Origin: Bog-257 sp963846715
GTDB taxonomy: Bacteria > Acidobacteriota > Terriglobia > Terriglobales > Acidobacteriaceae
Length of the DNA stretch: 64,000 nt
Assembly: GCA_963846715.1 (NCBI GenBank)
Contig: CAWJXA010000001.1
Coordinates: 496,001 to 560,000, forward strand
Direction of reading: 5' to 3'
Position 1 is the first letter of the stretch. Every line of letters starts with the position of its first letter. Below, piece by piece: positions 1 to 7,517 of the stretch. A program made the position numbers and the translations under genes. The notes under the pieces were generated by a model. That model did not search any database. It was not told the origin of the DNA and worked only from the letters and a program-made list of their open reading frames with translations.

Positions 1-164
1 GGTTTGGAGGAGTCGCCGGATCTGCGGGCTCTGGAGCAGCTTTCGCGCCTACGGATAACAGGAGGGGAGTGGATCGGGTGAATGAGGGGAGCGTGTTGCA
101 GATGAAAGTTCGCGAGACGATGAGCTTGCCATCGCCGTCGGGCACACTCGCGGTGCGAAGAAAG

Positions 165-200
165 ACCCAGGTCTCGAACAGCGCGAGACCCGGGGCACCC
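165..200. repeat. Dispersed hairpin repeat, copy 1
   Basis: A CCAGGTCTCG arm (167-176) faces CGAGACCCGG (184-193) over a short loop and is followed by GGCACCCG. The two arms pair with one G-T mismatch. A closely similar element lies at 2326-2364 and a shorter one at 2205-2223. All three are outside genes, which suggests a dispersed intergenic repeat family of this genome. It could also act as a weak terminator for the gene to its right, but there is no T-run. Confidence 0.5.
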
Positions 201-207
201 GGCAATA

Positions 208-1035
208 TCAGCTAGCTTTTTTATGACGCTCTTTCTCCTTGGTCACCGCTGCGATGCCTGTGGGCTGAGGATGCGCACTCGGACTTTGTGCTGCGGACCG
301 AGCAAGCCAGGTTTCGAAACGGGTCTCTCCGAGTTGTGCGTTATTGCCCGGAACCAGTGTTTTCTCGCTGAGTATCGCTCCCGCGTAACGCGCGGTTGGG
401 TCAGCGATGACTTCGCGGGGATCTTTGAGCAAGGCCAAGTACCGCCGGACTAGTTCATCCAGACGAAACTGTTCCGGGCCTCCAATTTCGACGATGCCGT
501 TTACCGGCGGCCCTACTGCAACCCTGCCTACGGCACTCGCGACATCGTCGGCGGCCATCGGCTGGAAAAGTACATGTGGTAAATGCACCTTGTCGCCGAC
601 CATGGAAATGTCGGCAAGGCCCTTGAGGAACTCGAAGAACTGCGTCGCGTGCACGATGGAGTAGGGAATCGAAGATTCTCTGATCAGTTTCTCCTGAGCA
701 ATCTTAGCCCGGAAGTAACCACTTTCAGAGAGCATGTCGGTTCCCACAACCGATAACGCAACATGATGTCCTACGCGTGCCGCCGCTTCATAGGTAAGGA
801 GGTTACGACTTGATGTTTCGAAGAACTTCAGCACTGCTGCGTCCTCCCATGAGGGAGAGTTTGATACGTCAACCGCTACCGAAGCACCTTTCAGCACTCC
901 GGCCAGCCCCTCTCCCGTGAGAGTGTTCACCCCGGTGTTGGGTGCTGCCGCTACGGCTTCATGCCCTTGTCCACGAAGCTTATTGACGAGCTTTGATCCA
1001 ATAAGTCCGGTACCGCCGATCACTACGATTTTCAT
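208..1035 (-). CDS. NmrA/SDR-like NAD(P)-binding oxidoreductase
   Basis: The protein (about 275 aa) opens with MKIVVIGGTGLIGSKLV, the GxxGxxG dinucleotide-binding loop of atypical short-chain dehydrogenases such as NmrA and NAD(P)H:quinone reductases. It has the length of that family. The middle part (about residues 95-150) matches the usual S/T-V-V-G...K...E core, but no YxxxK catalytic pair is visible, so it may be a redox sensor or an isomerase-like member. The start at 1035 is preferred over an in-frame ATG at 1065 because GGAG precedes it and the glycine-rich strand then begins at residue 2. The C-terminal 20 residues are basic and low in complexity. The gene stands alone, with no clear operon partner. 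The fold assignment is secure and the substrate is unknown. Confidence 0.85.
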   Translation of the reverse strand: MKIVVIGGTGLIGSKLVNKLRGQGHEAVAAAPNTGVNTLTGEGLAGVLKGASVAVDVSNSPSWEDAAVLKFFETSSRNLLTYEAAARVGHHVALSVVGTDMLSESGYFRAKIAQEKLIRESSIPYSIVHATQFFEFLKGLADISMVGDKVHLPHVLFQPMAADDVASAVGRVAVGPPVNGIVEIGGPEQFRLDELVRRYLALLKDPREVIADPTARYAGAILSEKTLVPGNNAQLGETRFETWLARSAAQSPSAHPQPTGIAAVTKEKERHKKAS

Positions 1036-1496
1036 AATTGTCTCCTTCATACTTGACCATGACAATCCAGAGCTCTCGGTCCCTTGTACTCGCTAACAGA
1101 GAACCGCCTGCCGCTTTCCGACATGATCTGTAGATTCGAGAAGGTGGTTAGTCGTTTACGGATGGAGCAACTCAACATGGCGATGCGTGAAAGGTACGTA
1201 GCGGTTGCCCGCAAATCTGCGTTCGCTTCCCATAAGTCAATTATTTGGAGGAACGCTGCAATTTCTTGTCAGCAATTTGTTGATATAGACCTACTGTTAT
1301 AGATTTGCCAGCTTGCGGAATCATTCGTTAGGTACCCGTCTACAGGTTGCATTACCTTGCACGTCGAGGGGCACCCGAATTCACGGGATTCGAATGTGGG
1401 AAACCATGGGTCAGTCGGAGGTGACCTCGCTGAGGCCGGCCGTTACGACAATTTATTCCCACTCCTTCTAACATCAGGAATGAGCGGGGCAGCCGT
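1036..1496. other. Intergenic region without recognisable gene
   Basis: About 460 bases separate the NmrA-like gene from the methyltransferase. Only short open frames with no recognisable domain are present, for example a 72-codon plus-strand frame at 1084-1302. Promoters for the minus-strand NmrA-like gene should lie just right of 1035, but no convincing -35/-10 pair was seen. Confidence 0.5.
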
Positions 1497-2162
1497 CTAG
1501 ATCCGTTTGATGGTCGCGAGCCACGCCGGTGCGCCGCCCACCCCGTGGAATCTCGTCTGAATCCGGTCCGGCTCGATGGCGGCGACATTCCATCCATGGC
1601 TGGGGTTGAAGGCCGCTCTCAGTTCTTCCTGACGGATGGGGTGCGGGCCAGTCTCGGGACCCTCGTCACTGAAGCACAATACGTAGAGGGTTCCAGCGCG
1701 CCTGGTCACCGACGCCAGACTCGCCACGTATCGCGATCGTTCGTCGGCGTCGTCGAAGGTGTGAAACAGTCCGCAGTCCAGCACCGTATCAAACATGCGC
1801 CCCAAACGCTCCAACTGGAACGCGTCAGCCGCAGCAAACTCAACCTCGATCCCACGGTCGGCGGCCTTCTGTCGGGCGATCGCCAGTGCCGTCTCAGCCA
1901 CGTCAATGCCCAGAACCGGCAAACCCAGCGAGGCGACGTGAAGGGTGTTCTCGCCGGTGCCGCAGCCCGCATCGAGCACCGCGCCGGCGAATCCACCTTC
2001 GGATGCCAAACGAGCGATTGCCGGCTGCGGCTGGCCAATATCCCAAGGCGCAGGGCCGTCGTGGTAGGACGCATCCCACGGCCGTCCGCTCATTCGTTCG
2101 TGACTGGTCGGCTGCCGATCACGGAAGGCATCGTCAGCGAGGCTTCCTGAGCGCTGCGACAT
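1497..2162 (-). CDS. Class I SAM-dependent methyltransferase
   Basis: A 221-aa protein with the methyltransferase motif I VLDAGCGTGEN (about residues 62-72), followed by motif II ending in GIDVAE and the acidic post-II segment AADAF. This is the usual order of the Methyltransf_11/25 Rossmann fold that binds S-adenosylmethionine. The N-terminal WDASYHDGPAPWDIGQPQP segment is typical of small-molecule methyltransferases related to thiopurine or tellurite methyltransferases. The start at 2162 is preceded by GGAGGAGG at good distance. Neither neighbour is functionally linked, and the methyl acceptor cannot be told from sequence. Confidence 0.88.
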   Translation of the reverse strand: MSQRSGSLADDAFRDRQPTSHERMSGRPWDASYHDGPAPWDIGQPQPAIARLASEGGFAGAVLDAGCGTGENTLHVASLGLPVLGIDVAETALAIARQKAADRGIEVEFAAADAFQLERLGRMFDTVLDCGLFHTFDDADERSRYVASLASVTRRAGTLYVLCFSDEGPETGPHPIRQEELRAAFNPSHGWNVAAIEPDRIQTRFHGVGGAPAWLATIKRI

Positions 2163-2465
2163 CTTCGCCTCCTCCCTGCAACTGATCTCACCGGCTTCCT
2201 TGGGGTCTCGCGCGGTTCGAGACTCGGGACTTCGTTCCCCGGATCACCGTGATAGTGTGCTCTCCATCAGAGAGCGGGGCAAGCATTCCTTGTACACCAC
2301 GCCGCCAATGGGATACATCGCACTCGCCCAGGTCTCGAACCCCGCTAGACCCGGGCACCCGCAGGTGGTTGATAATCGCAAAAAGAAGAAGAGCAGACTC
2401 CACTCGCAGACACGGGCCACGCGCCCCAGCAGTCGGTGCCGCTAACTGACTACTGACTGCTGCCT
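2163..2465. other. Intergenic region with hairpin repeats
   Basis: About 300 bases between two minus-strand genes. It holds a GTCTCG/CGAGAC inverted pair (2205-2210 and 2218-2223) and a full copy of the CCAGGTCTCG hairpin repeat at 2326-2364. No gene was recognised in it. Confidence 0.5.
2326..2364. repeat. Dispersed hairpin repeat, copy 2
   Basis: CCCAGGTCTCGAA is followed after four bases by CTAGACCCGGGCACCCG, almost the same string and spacing as the element at 165-200. The two copies share the left arm, the loop length and the GGCACCCG tail, so they are related by descent rather than by chance. Confidence 0.5.
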
Positions 2466-3008
2466 TCAAATGCCGAACTGCTTTGCATATTCGGCGTGCA
2501 ATCGCTGCCAGCCGAACTTCATCGCCTCTCCACCAACCATGCGACCGATGGGAGTTCCTCTGAGAAGCCGATCCAGGACATCGAAACAAATGTGCCACCC
2601 GGCAGCACCCATAGCGATGAAGCGGCGATCGATGTTGTGCCACAGCGTCAGACGCGTACCGCTGCCCAGCGGCTCGAGCTCCCACCGAAGGTCCTGGGCG
2701 CCCCAGTTGTACTCAAGTACCTTGGGAGCGTCAGCTCGCGTCACCCGGTTTTCGGAGACCTGCGGGGTCGGCGTCCTCACCGTCGAGAGCTTCACCGGCC
2801 CCACCTCGCCCAGGTTCCGATCGGCGTCGAACGGTGCCCATTCGGACAAGTGTGCAGGATCGGTCAGCGCCTGCCAGACTTTATGCGGTGGGTGTCGCAG
2901 TTCGCGGACCAGAACGAGTGTCCACCTGTCTTCACCGTTTTGTCCCCGGTCCTTTCGTACCTGCGCCCCGCCTGCCGGACCCGGTGCGTACTGCTCGCGA
3001 TCGATCAT
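2466..3008 (-). CDS. SRPBCC (AHSA1/START-fold) domain protein
   Basis: A 180-aa protein of the SRPBCC superfamily. The signature VRELRHPPHKVWQALTDP, about residues 34-51, is the first strand and helix of the Aha1-C/polyketide-cyclase fold. LSEWAPF and the C-terminal helix GWHICFDVLDRLL complete it. Such proteins bind hydrophobic ligands and are very often encoded beside an ArsR repressor and a VOC protein, exactly the neighbours here (3585-3956 and 3177-3569), so the three probably form one operon read leftwards. The start at 3008 follows AAGGA and AGGAC. The ligand is unknown. A basic N-terminal extension of about 30 residues precedes the domain. Confidence 0.85.
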   Translation of the reverse strand: MIDREQYAPGPAGGAQVRKDRGQNGEDRWTLVLVRELRHPPHKVWQALTDPAHLSEWAPFDADRNLGEVGPVKLSTVRTPTPQVSENRVTRADAPKVLEYNWGAQDLRWELEPLGSGTRLTLWHNIDRRFIAMGAAGWHICFDVLDRLLRGTPIGRMVGGEAMKFGWQRLHAEYAKQFGI

Positions 3009-3082
3009 CTGTCCTGGGTCTTCCTTTCGTTAGGTTCTGACTTCAGAGGCTGCTGAAAACCTCGAACAACAAGGCCGTGCCT

Positions 3083-3150
3083 CCGGCTGAAGCCGGCTCG
3101 CCACAGAAAATAACCGGCCTAGACGCTGGCCTAAAAGGCCAGCTCTACCC
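3083..3150. repeat. Double-hairpin intergenic repeat, copy A
   Basis: Two perfect stems follow each other: CCGGCT/AGCCGG (3083-3096) and GCTGGCC/GGCCAGC (3125-3143), separated by an AGAAAA-containing linker and followed by TCTACC. A related arrangement lies at 5424-5482. Similar paired hairpins ending in CTCTACC suggest a dispersed repeat family. Within the ArsR operon it could also act on mRNA stability between the VOC and SRPBCC genes. Confidence 0.45.
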
Positions 3151-3176
3151 AGTCATAGACACTCGACACGTCCGGC

Positions 3177-3569
3177 TTACCAGCGCATCAGCTGCGTCAC
3201 TTGAACGAGATTGCCGCAGGTGTCGTTCAGCATGGCGATCTTAGAGGCTGTCACGTCCGTTGGTGGCATGGTGAACTCGGCGCCGCGCGCTTTCATACCT
3301 TCGTAATCAGCCTGCACATCGTCGGTGAAGAACATGGCCGCGGGCTGGCCTTGCTGGAATATGGCCTGCTGGTACGCTTTGGCCGCAGGGTTGTTGTTGA
3401 GCGCCAGCTGCAGCTCTGTGCCGTTCGGGTCCTCGTGCGAGGCCACGGTCAGCCAGCGAAACGGCCCCTGGCTGAAGTCGGCCTTCTTCACAAAGCCCAG
3501 CACTTCGGTATAGAAGCGCAAGGCCTTCTCCTGGTCGTCCACATACACGCTGGTCAGTTTGATCTTCAT
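3177..3569 (-). CDS. VOC family protein (glyoxalase/bleomycin-resistance fold)
   Basis: A 130-aa single-domain VOC protein made of two beta-alpha-beta-beta-beta modules. The first begins MKIKLTSVYVDDQEKALRFY and the second contains PAAMFFTDDVQADYEGMKARG. The final strand GNLVQVTQ carries no obvious extra metal ligand. The family includes lyases, isomerases, dioxygenases and resistance proteins, and no reaction can be assigned. Its start has an AAGGAGA ribosome site. The gene begins 15 bases after the ArsR gene and precedes the SRPBCC gene, a common trio in soil bacteria. Confidence 0.88.
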   Translation of the reverse strand: MKIKLTSVYVDDQEKALRFYTEVLGFVKKADFSQGPFRWLTVASHEDPNGTELQLALNNNPAAKAYQQAIFQQGQPAAMFFTDDVQADYEGMKARGAEFTMPPTDVTASKIAMLNDTCGNLVQVTQLMRW

Positions 3570-3584
3570 TTTGTTTCTCCTTTG

Positions 3585-3956
3585 TCAGGTCCGCGGTTTG
3601 GGTCCGCGTCGTTTTTGCCGTGTCTTCTTTTTCGTTGGGGTTGCTTGACCTTGATCCAGGCGGTCGAGGTGGCGTTCGAGAGCATCGACATGAGCAGACC
3701 AGAACCGGCGAAACGGAGCCAGCCAGTCGTCCAACTCCTGAAGCGGTTTTGGCTTTAGCCGGTAGAGACGGCGCTGTGCGTCCACCATGGATTCCACGAA
3801 ACCTGCTTCCCGCAGTACTCGCAGGTGCTTTGACACGGTTGGCTGCGACATACGAAGCTGCCGCTCGATCTCTCCCACCGACTGTTGTGATGAGACCAGC
3901 AGGCCCAATATCGCGCGGCGGTTCGGCTCCGCAATGACCTCGAACACAGATTCCAT
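3585..3956 (-). CDS. ArsR-family winged-helix repressor
   Basis: The regulator shows the ArsR HTH: FEVIAEPNRRAILGLL (helix 1-2), VGEIERQLRMSQPTVSKHLRVLREAGFV (helix-turn-helix) and the wing ending in RRLYRLKP. There is no CxC metal site, so it belongs to the SRPBCC-linked ArsR subgroup rather than the arsenic sensors. A C-terminal lysine/arginine tail (KKKTRQKRRG) is unusual. The start is put at the ATG at 3956 because the conserved domain begins there. An ATG at 3974 is also in frame. The promoter and a palindrome lie immediately upstream, so the gene probably represses its own operon with the VOC and SRPBCC genes. Confidence 0.85.
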   Translation of the reverse strand: MESVFEVIAEPNRRAILGLLVSSQQSVGEIERQLRMSQPTVSKHLRVLREAGFVESMVDAQRRLYRLKPKPLQELDDWLAPFRRFWSAHVDALERHLDRLDQGQATPTKKKTRQKRRGPKPRT

Positions 3957-3962
3957 GCTCTT

Positions 3963-3999
3963 GATATACCCCATAGAGCATATACGTGTCAAGGTATAT
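3963..3999 (-). promoter_or_regulatory. Promoter with overlapping inverted repeat for the ArsR operon
   Basis: Read on the minus strand there is TTGACA (3992-3987), 18 bases, then TATATC (3968-3963). The inverted arms ATATACC (3964-3970) and GGTATAT (3993-3999) enclose the -35 and overlap the -10, as expected for an ArsR operator. The transcript would begin within a few bases of the ATG at 3956, so the message may be leaderless. The hexamers and arms are seen directly; operator function is inferred. Confidence 0.5.
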
Positions 4000-4073
4000 A
4001 CAGGGCCCCGGATAACATCATCGATATTGGAGGTTCTTATTGGAATCGCGGGGCTGCGATCCTCTTCCCGACA

Positions 4074-4106
4074 CAAGAAAAGGGGGCTGCACAGTTGGCA
4101 GCCCCC
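4074..4106 (-). terminator. Rho-independent terminator of the rocD operon
   Basis: On the minus strand a perfect 9-bp stem GGGGGCTGC/GCAGCCCCC (4106-4082) with a 7-base loop is followed by TTTTCTTG. It lies 22 bases after the rocD stop and ends the operon read from 10145. It also insulates that operon from the ArsR promoter to its left. Confidence 0.85.
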
Positions 4107-4127
4107 AAGTTGATCATGCTTTCAAAC

Positions 4128-5345
4128 TCATTTTCGGTCTGCGATCACGTTCTTAATACGCTCGAAGGCCCAGAAAACTTCCTCGCGAGAAATGACCAGC
4201 GGAGGCGCGATGCGAATGACGTACTCGTGAGTCTCTTTGCAGAGGACGCCCAGCTTCTGGAGTGCTTCACAATAGGGGCGCGCCGGCACGTCGAGCTCAA
4301 TTCCAATCCACAAGCCTTTGCCACGGATTTCCCGTATATGCGGGTTGCTAAGCGTCTTTAGCTTGGCCAGCAAGTAATCCCCGAGCTCGGCCGAGCGCTG
4401 CACTAAGTTTTCCTCCACCAGCACTCGAAGTGCAGAGCGGGCAATAGCGCAGGCCAGCGGATTGCCGCCAAATGTGCTGCCGTGGTCGCCGGGATTGAAT
4501 ACACCCAGGACCTCTTTCGAAGCGAGCACCGCAGACACCGGATAGAAACCGCCCGACAGCGCCTTACCGATAATCACCACATCGGGAGTGATGCCCTCGT
4601 GCATATAGGCGAACAGTTTGCCAGTGCGGCCCAGGCCCGCCTGAATCTCGTCGGCAATCAGGAGCACACGATTGTCCCGGCAAACGGCAGCCGCCTCCTT
4701 CAGAAAGCCTGCCGGCGGAAGAATGATGCCGGCTTCTCCCTGGATCGGTTCCACCAGGAACGCGCAGGTGTTGGGCGTAATCGCCTCACGCAATGCCTTA
4801 GCGTCGCCGAAGGGGATGACCTTGAATCCGGGAGTGAACGGTCCGAAGCCGTCACGATACTGTTCGTCGGTGGAGAAGCTGACGATGGTCACCGTACGTC
4901 CATGAAAGTTGTTGGAACATACAATGACTTCGGCCTTTCCCTCGGGAATGCCTTTTAGCTTGTAGCCCCATTTGCGGGCTGCCTTTATGGCAGTCTCCAC
5001 CGCCTCGGCGCCCGAGTTCATGGGCAGCGCCATTTCGAAGCCCGTAAGCTGGTTGAGTTCCCGCAGAAGCAAGGGTAACTGGTCATTGCGGAACGCGCGC
5101 GAGGTCAGCGTAACCTTGCGGGCCTGCTCGATCATGGCCTTCAGAATTTTGGGATGGCAGTGTCCCTGGTTGACGGCGGAGTACGAAGCCAGGCAATCGA
5201 GATAGCGATTCCCCTCCACGTCATACACCCAAACTCCTTCGGCGCGCTCGATGACGACGTCGAGAGGATGATAGTTGTGCGCTCCGTAGCGATTTTCAAG
5301 TTCGACAAATTCGGCAGTTCGCGATTGTTCCATGATAGTAGGCAT
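4128..5345 (-). CDS. rocD: Ornithine aminotransferase (class III PLP aminotransferase)
   Basis: About 405 aa in the family order: NSGAEAVETAIKAARKWGY (cofactor phosphate region), NNFHGRT, EPIQGEAG, LLIADEIQAGLGRTGK and the PLP lysine in IGKALSGGFYPVSA. GSTFGGNPLACA follows. ENRYGAHNYHPLDVVIERAEGVWV near the N-terminus is typical of ornithine-oxo-acid transaminase, which makes glutamate semialdehyde from ornithine. ATG 5345 has AGGA seven bases upstream and removes a 58-residue tail with no homology-like features. Another ATG at 5333 is possible. It is the last gene of the operon holding ornithine carbamoyltransferase and carbamate kinase, which supports an ornithine substrate over acetylornithine. 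Confidence 0.9.
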   Translation of the reverse strand: MPTIMEQSRTAEFVELENRYGAHNYHPLDVVIERAEGVWVYDVEGNRYLDCLASYSAVNQGHCHPKILKAMIEQARKVTLTSRAFRNDQLPLLLRELNQLTGFEMALPMNSGAEAVETAIKAARKWGYKLKGIPEGKAEVIVCSNNFHGRTVTIVSFSTDEQYRDGFGPFTPGFKVIPFGDAKALREAITPNTCAFLVEPIQGEAGIILPPAGFLKEAAAVCRDNRVLLIADEIQAGLGRTGKLFAYMHEGITPDVVIIGKALSGGFYPVSAVLASKEVLGVFNPGDHGSTFGGNPLACAIARSALRVLVEENLVQRSAELGDYLLAKLKTLSNPHIREIRGKGLWIGIELDVPARPYCEALQKLGVLCKETHEYVIRIAPPLVISREEVFWAFERIKNVIADRK

Positions 5346-5423
5346 GAGGGTCCTCGTATAGCAGTTAGCATTTAGCATTTGCATTAGCAATTGGTGTTGC
5401 AACGTTTGTAGGACGGTGCCGCG

Positions 5424-5482
5424 GGCTAAGCCGGCTCCCATCAGAAAAAAGCTCCTAACGCGGCGCTGAAGCGCCGCTCTAC
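5424..5482. repeat. Double-hairpin intergenic repeat, copy B
   Basis: A short stem GGCT/AGCC (5424-5432) and an AGAAAAAA linker lead to an 8-bp perfect stem GCGGCGCT/AGCGCCGC (5460-5477) and TCTACC. The layout matches the element at 3083-3150. It lies in the spacer between the aspartate-carbamoyltransferase-like gene and rocD and may affect readthrough in this operon. Confidence 0.45.
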
Positions 5483-5521
5483 CAATTCCTTCGCGACTAC
5501 CGATTGCAAACTTGGCCAAGT

Positions 5522-5570
5522 GCTGAGTGCTAATTGCTGAGTGCTGAATGCTAGCTGCTAACAGCTACTC
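5522..5570. repeat. Tandem heptamer array (7 units)
   Basis: Seven consecutive 7-base units each begin GCT, with consensus GCTNANT, and run into the stop codon of the carbamoyltransferase-like gene at 5565. Looser GCA-type units (GCAGTTA, GCATTTA) occur at 5361-5390, and a related array is at 7554-7574. The exact period is visible by eye. Confidence 0.7.
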
Positions 5571-6461
5571 CAACAGCATCGTCAACAGCGCCATTCTGAC
5601 GTACAGTCCGTTCGCCGCCTGGCGGAAATACAGCGCCCGTGGGTCATCATCCACTTTCTTGTCCAACTCAACCGTTCTTGGCAGGGGATGGAGGATCATG
5701 GCGTCGGACCTCATGCGCTGCAAGACGCTGGAATCGATCGCGTAGTGGTGCGGTCCCTTGAGCCGGTCAGGGCGGATGCGCGTCTGGTAAATGACATCCA
5801 CTTCCCCTATAACACGATCGATGTCCGACTCTAACTCATAACGCACTCCGTGCCGGTCCAGGTACTGCAGGATATCGGATTTCATCTGCAGCTCCGGCGG
5901 GCTGACAAAGAAGACCTTCACCCGTTCGAATTTTGCCAGCAAGTAGGCCAGCGATCGTACCGTGCGGCCGCGGTCGAGTTCGCCGATGAAGGCCACGCTC
6001 AGGCCGTCCAGCGGACGCTCGCGATAAATCGTGTACAGATCGAGCAAAGCTTGCGTGGGATGCTGGCCGCCTGCACCGTCGCCCGCGTTGATGATCGGCA
6101 CCGGCGACACCTTGGCCGCACGGGCGGCCCCGCCCGTCTCATGATGTCGAATCACGATAGCGTCACAATAGCTGCCGATGATACGGATGGAATCTTCCAC
6201 CCGCTCGGACTCAATCTCGGAGGAAAAGGCACTGGCGTGTTCGGTAGAGAGCACGCGTCCGCCCAGCCGATGCATGGCGGCTTCAAAGCAAAACCGGGTT
6301 CGAGTGGATGGCTGATAGAAGAGACTGGCCAGAATTTTGTTCTGGTAGTCCAGCGTCCCGCCGCGCGCAACAATCCGCTCCATCAGCCGCGAGCGGTCGA
6401 ACAGCTCCATCAGCAGCGGAACCGTAAACTGTTGCGACTCGACAACGTGTTTCAAGCTCAT
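5565..6461 (-). CDS. pyrB: Aspartate-carbamoyltransferase-like protein (divergent)
   Basis: About 298 aa with the carbamoyl-phosphate site PSTRTR, INAGDGAGGQHPTQALLDL, the TRIRPDRL segment of the aspartate side and HPLPR near the end. These mark the ATCase branch of the transcarbamylases. The loop that in E. coli PyrB reads KKGETLADT is SSEIESERVEDS here, so the mobile catalytic lysine (Lys84 of E. coli) appears to be missing. ATG 6461 is chosen from the usual distance to STRTR. An upstream ATG at 6518 starts 3 bases after the carbamate kinase stop. The setting among catabolic carbamoyl genes, with no other pyr gene, leaves open whether it makes carbamoyl-aspartate or acts on another amine. 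The family is certain; the reaction is less so. Confidence 0.8.
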   Translation of the reverse strand: MSLKHVVESQQFTVPLLMELFDRSRLMERIVARGGTLDYQNKILASLFYQPSTRTRFCFEAAMHRLGGRVLSTEHASAFSSEIESERVEDSIRIIGSYCDAIVIRHHETGGAARAAKVSPVPIINAGDGAGGQHPTQALLDLYTIYRERPLDGLSVAFIGELDRGRTVRSLAYLLAKFERVKVFFVSPPELQMKSDILQYLDRHGVRYELESDIDRVIGEVDVIYQTRIRPDRLKGPHHYAIDSSVLQRMRSDAMILHPLPRTVELDKKVDDDPRALYFRQAANGLYVRMALLTMLLE

Positions 6462-6521
6462 GCGCGAGCGTCCTGGCTTTGCTTCCTGCAGTCTAGTCGT
6501 TCGGTCCGTGGTTAGCATGCC

Positions 6522-7517
6522 TCACCGGATAACCGGCACCTCAAGTTCTTCCATCCCAGTTTCATGGCCGGATGCTGCGTCCGGCACGATGTGCGTGCCT
6601 GCGGTACCCTGCACCGCTTCACGCAAATTCTCGTACGAAGTGATTACGGCTTCCCTGCCCCCGCCATGCAAGAAGCGCAACACCGATTCCACCTTCGGTC
6701 CCATGTTTCCCGGAGGAAAATGGCCATCTCGTAGATAACCTGCCAGCTGCGCCGCGGTGACATAAGTCAGGGGTGTCTGGTTCGCCTTCTTATAGTTGAG
6801 GAAGACGTACTCCGTATCGGTGGAGATGGCAAACAGGTCCACTCCCAATTGAGCCGCCAGCAATGCGGATGCCCGGTCTTTGTCAATGACCGCCTCCACG
6901 CCTTGCAGACGGCCGTCTACGCGCATCACCGGGACGCCGCCGCCACCGGTCGATACCACCAGGACTCCACAATCGACCAGCGAACGAATGGCGTTCAGCT
7001 CCAGAATCTCCATCGGCTCAGGCGAAGGCACCACGCGCCGGTAACCGCGAGCGGCATCCTCGACAATCTGCCATCCCAGGGAGCGCTTCTTTTCGTCGGC
7101 ATCACCACGCGAATAGAACGGTCCGATCGGTTTCGAGGGATGCAGCATGGCTGGATCGTCGGCCGACACTACCGTCTGGGTCACCACGCTCACGACGGGA
7201 ATGTCCATCTTCGCTGCGGTAAGTTCGTTACGCAGCGATTGCGCAAGCAGGTAGCCGATTTCACCCTGACTGGCCGCGCCGCAAACGTCCAGTGATTGTG
7301 CATAAACCACGTCGGAGGCGCGTTCGGAGCGCAACAATTGCGCACCCACCTGGGGACCATTCCCGTGCGTAATCACCAGGTGATATCCCAGTTGGATCAG
7401 CCCCACGATCGCCTGAGCGGTGCGGCGTGTGTTCGCCAGTTGCTCGGCAATCGTGCCCTTCTCTCCCGCACGAATCAGCGAGTTGCCGCCAACCGCGACC
7501 AGCGCAGTCTTTGACAT
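6522..7517 (-). CDS. arcC: Carbamate kinase
   Basis: A 331-aa amino-acid-kinase fold protein. It begins ALVAVGGNSLIRAGEKGT, then has ITHGNGPQVGAQLLRSE, SVVTQTVVSADDPA, STGGGGVPVM and VIDKDRASALLAAQL, all characteristic of carbamate kinase. It interconverts carbamoyl phosphate plus ADP with ammonia, CO2 and ATP. It lies between ornithine carbamoyltransferase and the PyrB-like gene, so the operon could make ATP from citrulline (arginine-deiminase style) or consume carbamoyl phosphate. No arginine deiminase is visible in the window. The carbamoyltransferase-like gene starts 3 to 60 bases after this stop, depending on the start chosen. Confidence 0.92.
   Translation of the reverse strand: MSKTALVAVGGNSLIRAGEKGTIAEQLANTRRTAQAIVGLIQLGYHLVITHGNGPQVGAQLLRSERASDVVYAQSLDVCGAASQGEIGYLLAQSLRNELTAAKMDIPVVSVVTQTVVSADDPAMLHPSKPIGPFYSRGDADEKKRSLGWQIVEDAARGYRRVVPSPEPMEILELNAIRSLVDCGVLVVSTGGGGVPVMRVDGRLQGVEAVIDKDRASALLAAQLGVDLFAISTDTEYVFLNYKKANQTPLTYVTAAQLAGYLRDGHFPPGNMGPKVESVLRFLHGGGREAVITSYENLREAVQGTAGTHIVPDAASGHETGMEELEVPVIR

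Noticed and set aside
1..81. Plus-strand frame of 26 codons ending in TGA at the left edge
   Set aside because: It could be the 3' end of a gene cut by the window, but 26 codons without a motif are not enough to call it.
1084..1302. 72-codon plus-strand open frame
   Set aside because: No ribosome site or recognisable domain, and the codon pattern does not resemble the neighbouring genes.
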